Below are positions 6,048 to 6,147 of a stretch of DNA of 6,147 nt, piece by piece. Both the position numbers and the translations under genes were made by a program. The number at the start of each line of letters is the position of its first letter. Position 1 is the stretch's first letter. The DNA is from CAYLGY01 sp964383325 (GTDB lineage Bacteria; Pseudomonadota; Alphaproteobacteria; Rhizobiales; Rhizobiaceae), in NCBI GenBank assembly GCA_964383325.1, contig CAYLGY010000119.1, positions 1 through 6,147 on the forward strand, written 5' to 3'. The notes under the pieces are model-generated. The model saw only the letters and a list, made by a program, of their open reading frames with translations. It had not been told where the DNA came from and did not search any database.

Positions 6048-6076
6048 TTCCAATCGCGGCCGAAAGGCTCTATAGG
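6048..6076 (+). promoter_or_regulatory. Candidate promoter for tRNA-Val
   Basis: TTCCAA (6048-6053), a 17-bp spacer and TATAGG (6071-6076) are placed so that transcription would begin about 10 nt before the tRNA. The overlapping CTATAG resembles rhizobial -10 boxes. The -35 match is poor (three of six). No terminator is visible between gph and this site, so read-through from gph is also possible. Confidence 0.35.
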
Positions 6077-6093
6077 CATTTCATCCCTCGGGC

Positions 6094-6147
6094 GGGCGCG
6101 TAGCTCAGCGGGAGAGCACTGCCTTCACACGGCAGGGGTCACAGGTT
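6094..6147 (+). tRNA. tRNA-Val(CAC), 3' end cut by window edge
   Basis: The first 54 bases of a tRNA are visible. They comprise the acceptor 5' strand GGGCGCG (6094-6100), TA, the D-stem GCTC/GAGC (6103-6106 and 6114-6117), the anticodon stem CTGCC/GGCAG (6119-6123 and 6131-6135), and the loop TTCACAC (6124-6130) with anticodon CAC for valine. The 5-nt variable loop GGGTC, the T-stem 5' strand ACAGG and the TT of the T-loop follow before the window ends. The missing part should hold the T-stem 3' strand and an acceptor strand close to CGCGCCC. CAC reads GUG valine codons. Confidence 0.93.

Noticed and set aside
6054..6070. Possible terminator hairpin after gph (GCC-GAAA-GGC)
   Set aside because: The stem is only 3 bp and no U-run follows. 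The region fits better as the spacer of the tRNA promoter.

Overview
The window looks like an ordinary chromosomal segment of an alphaproteobacterium, most likely a member of the Rhizobiaceae (Rhizobium/Agrobacterium/Sinorhizobium relatives). This rests on the high-GC codon use, the class II (plant-like) DAHP synthase, the protein sequences, and the gene order gph / rpiA / DUF2059 / gor / DAHP synthase, which I recall from rhizobial chromosomes but could not check here. I see no insertion sequence, phage gene, CRISPR array or toxin-antitoxin pair, and no convincing undescribed multi-gene system.

Layout. Six genes run leftward on the minus strand. From right to left they are rpiA (ribose-5-phosphate isomerase), a secreted DUF2059 protein, gor (glutathione reductase), a class II DAHP synthase, a small GFA/CENP-V-type zinc protein, and the N-terminal part of glutamine-dependent NAD synthetase (nadE), which is cut by the left edge. 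Two genes run rightward on the plus strand: gph (phosphoglycolate phosphatase, HAD family), divergent from rpiA, and a tRNA-Val(CAC) cut by the right edge. No stretch of 300 bases lacks a gene. The longest gaps are DUF2059-gor (164 bp), rpiA-gph (143 bp), gor-DAHP synthase (about 110 bp) and GFA-nadE (70 bp).

Transcription. rpiA and DUF2059 are 16 bp apart, and DAHP synthase and GFA are 18 bp apart, so each pair is probably co-transcribed. The gor-DAHP synthase gap has a plausible extended -10 promoter plus a GC-rich hairpin in the predicted 5' leader. The DUF2059-gor gap holds two GC-rich stem-loops without U-tracts. The rpiA-gph divergent region carries three separate inverted repeats that could be operator sites.

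How the genes fit together (inference). RpiA works in the non-oxidative pentose phosphate pathway, which supplies erythrose 4-phosphate, one substrate of DAHP synthase. The oxidative branch supplies the NADPH that Gor uses, NadE makes NAD, and Gph removes 2-phosphoglycolate. The block is therefore housekeeping metabolism around pentose phosphates, redox cofactors and aromatic amino acids. The least understood proteins are the DUF2059 and GFA-family ones.
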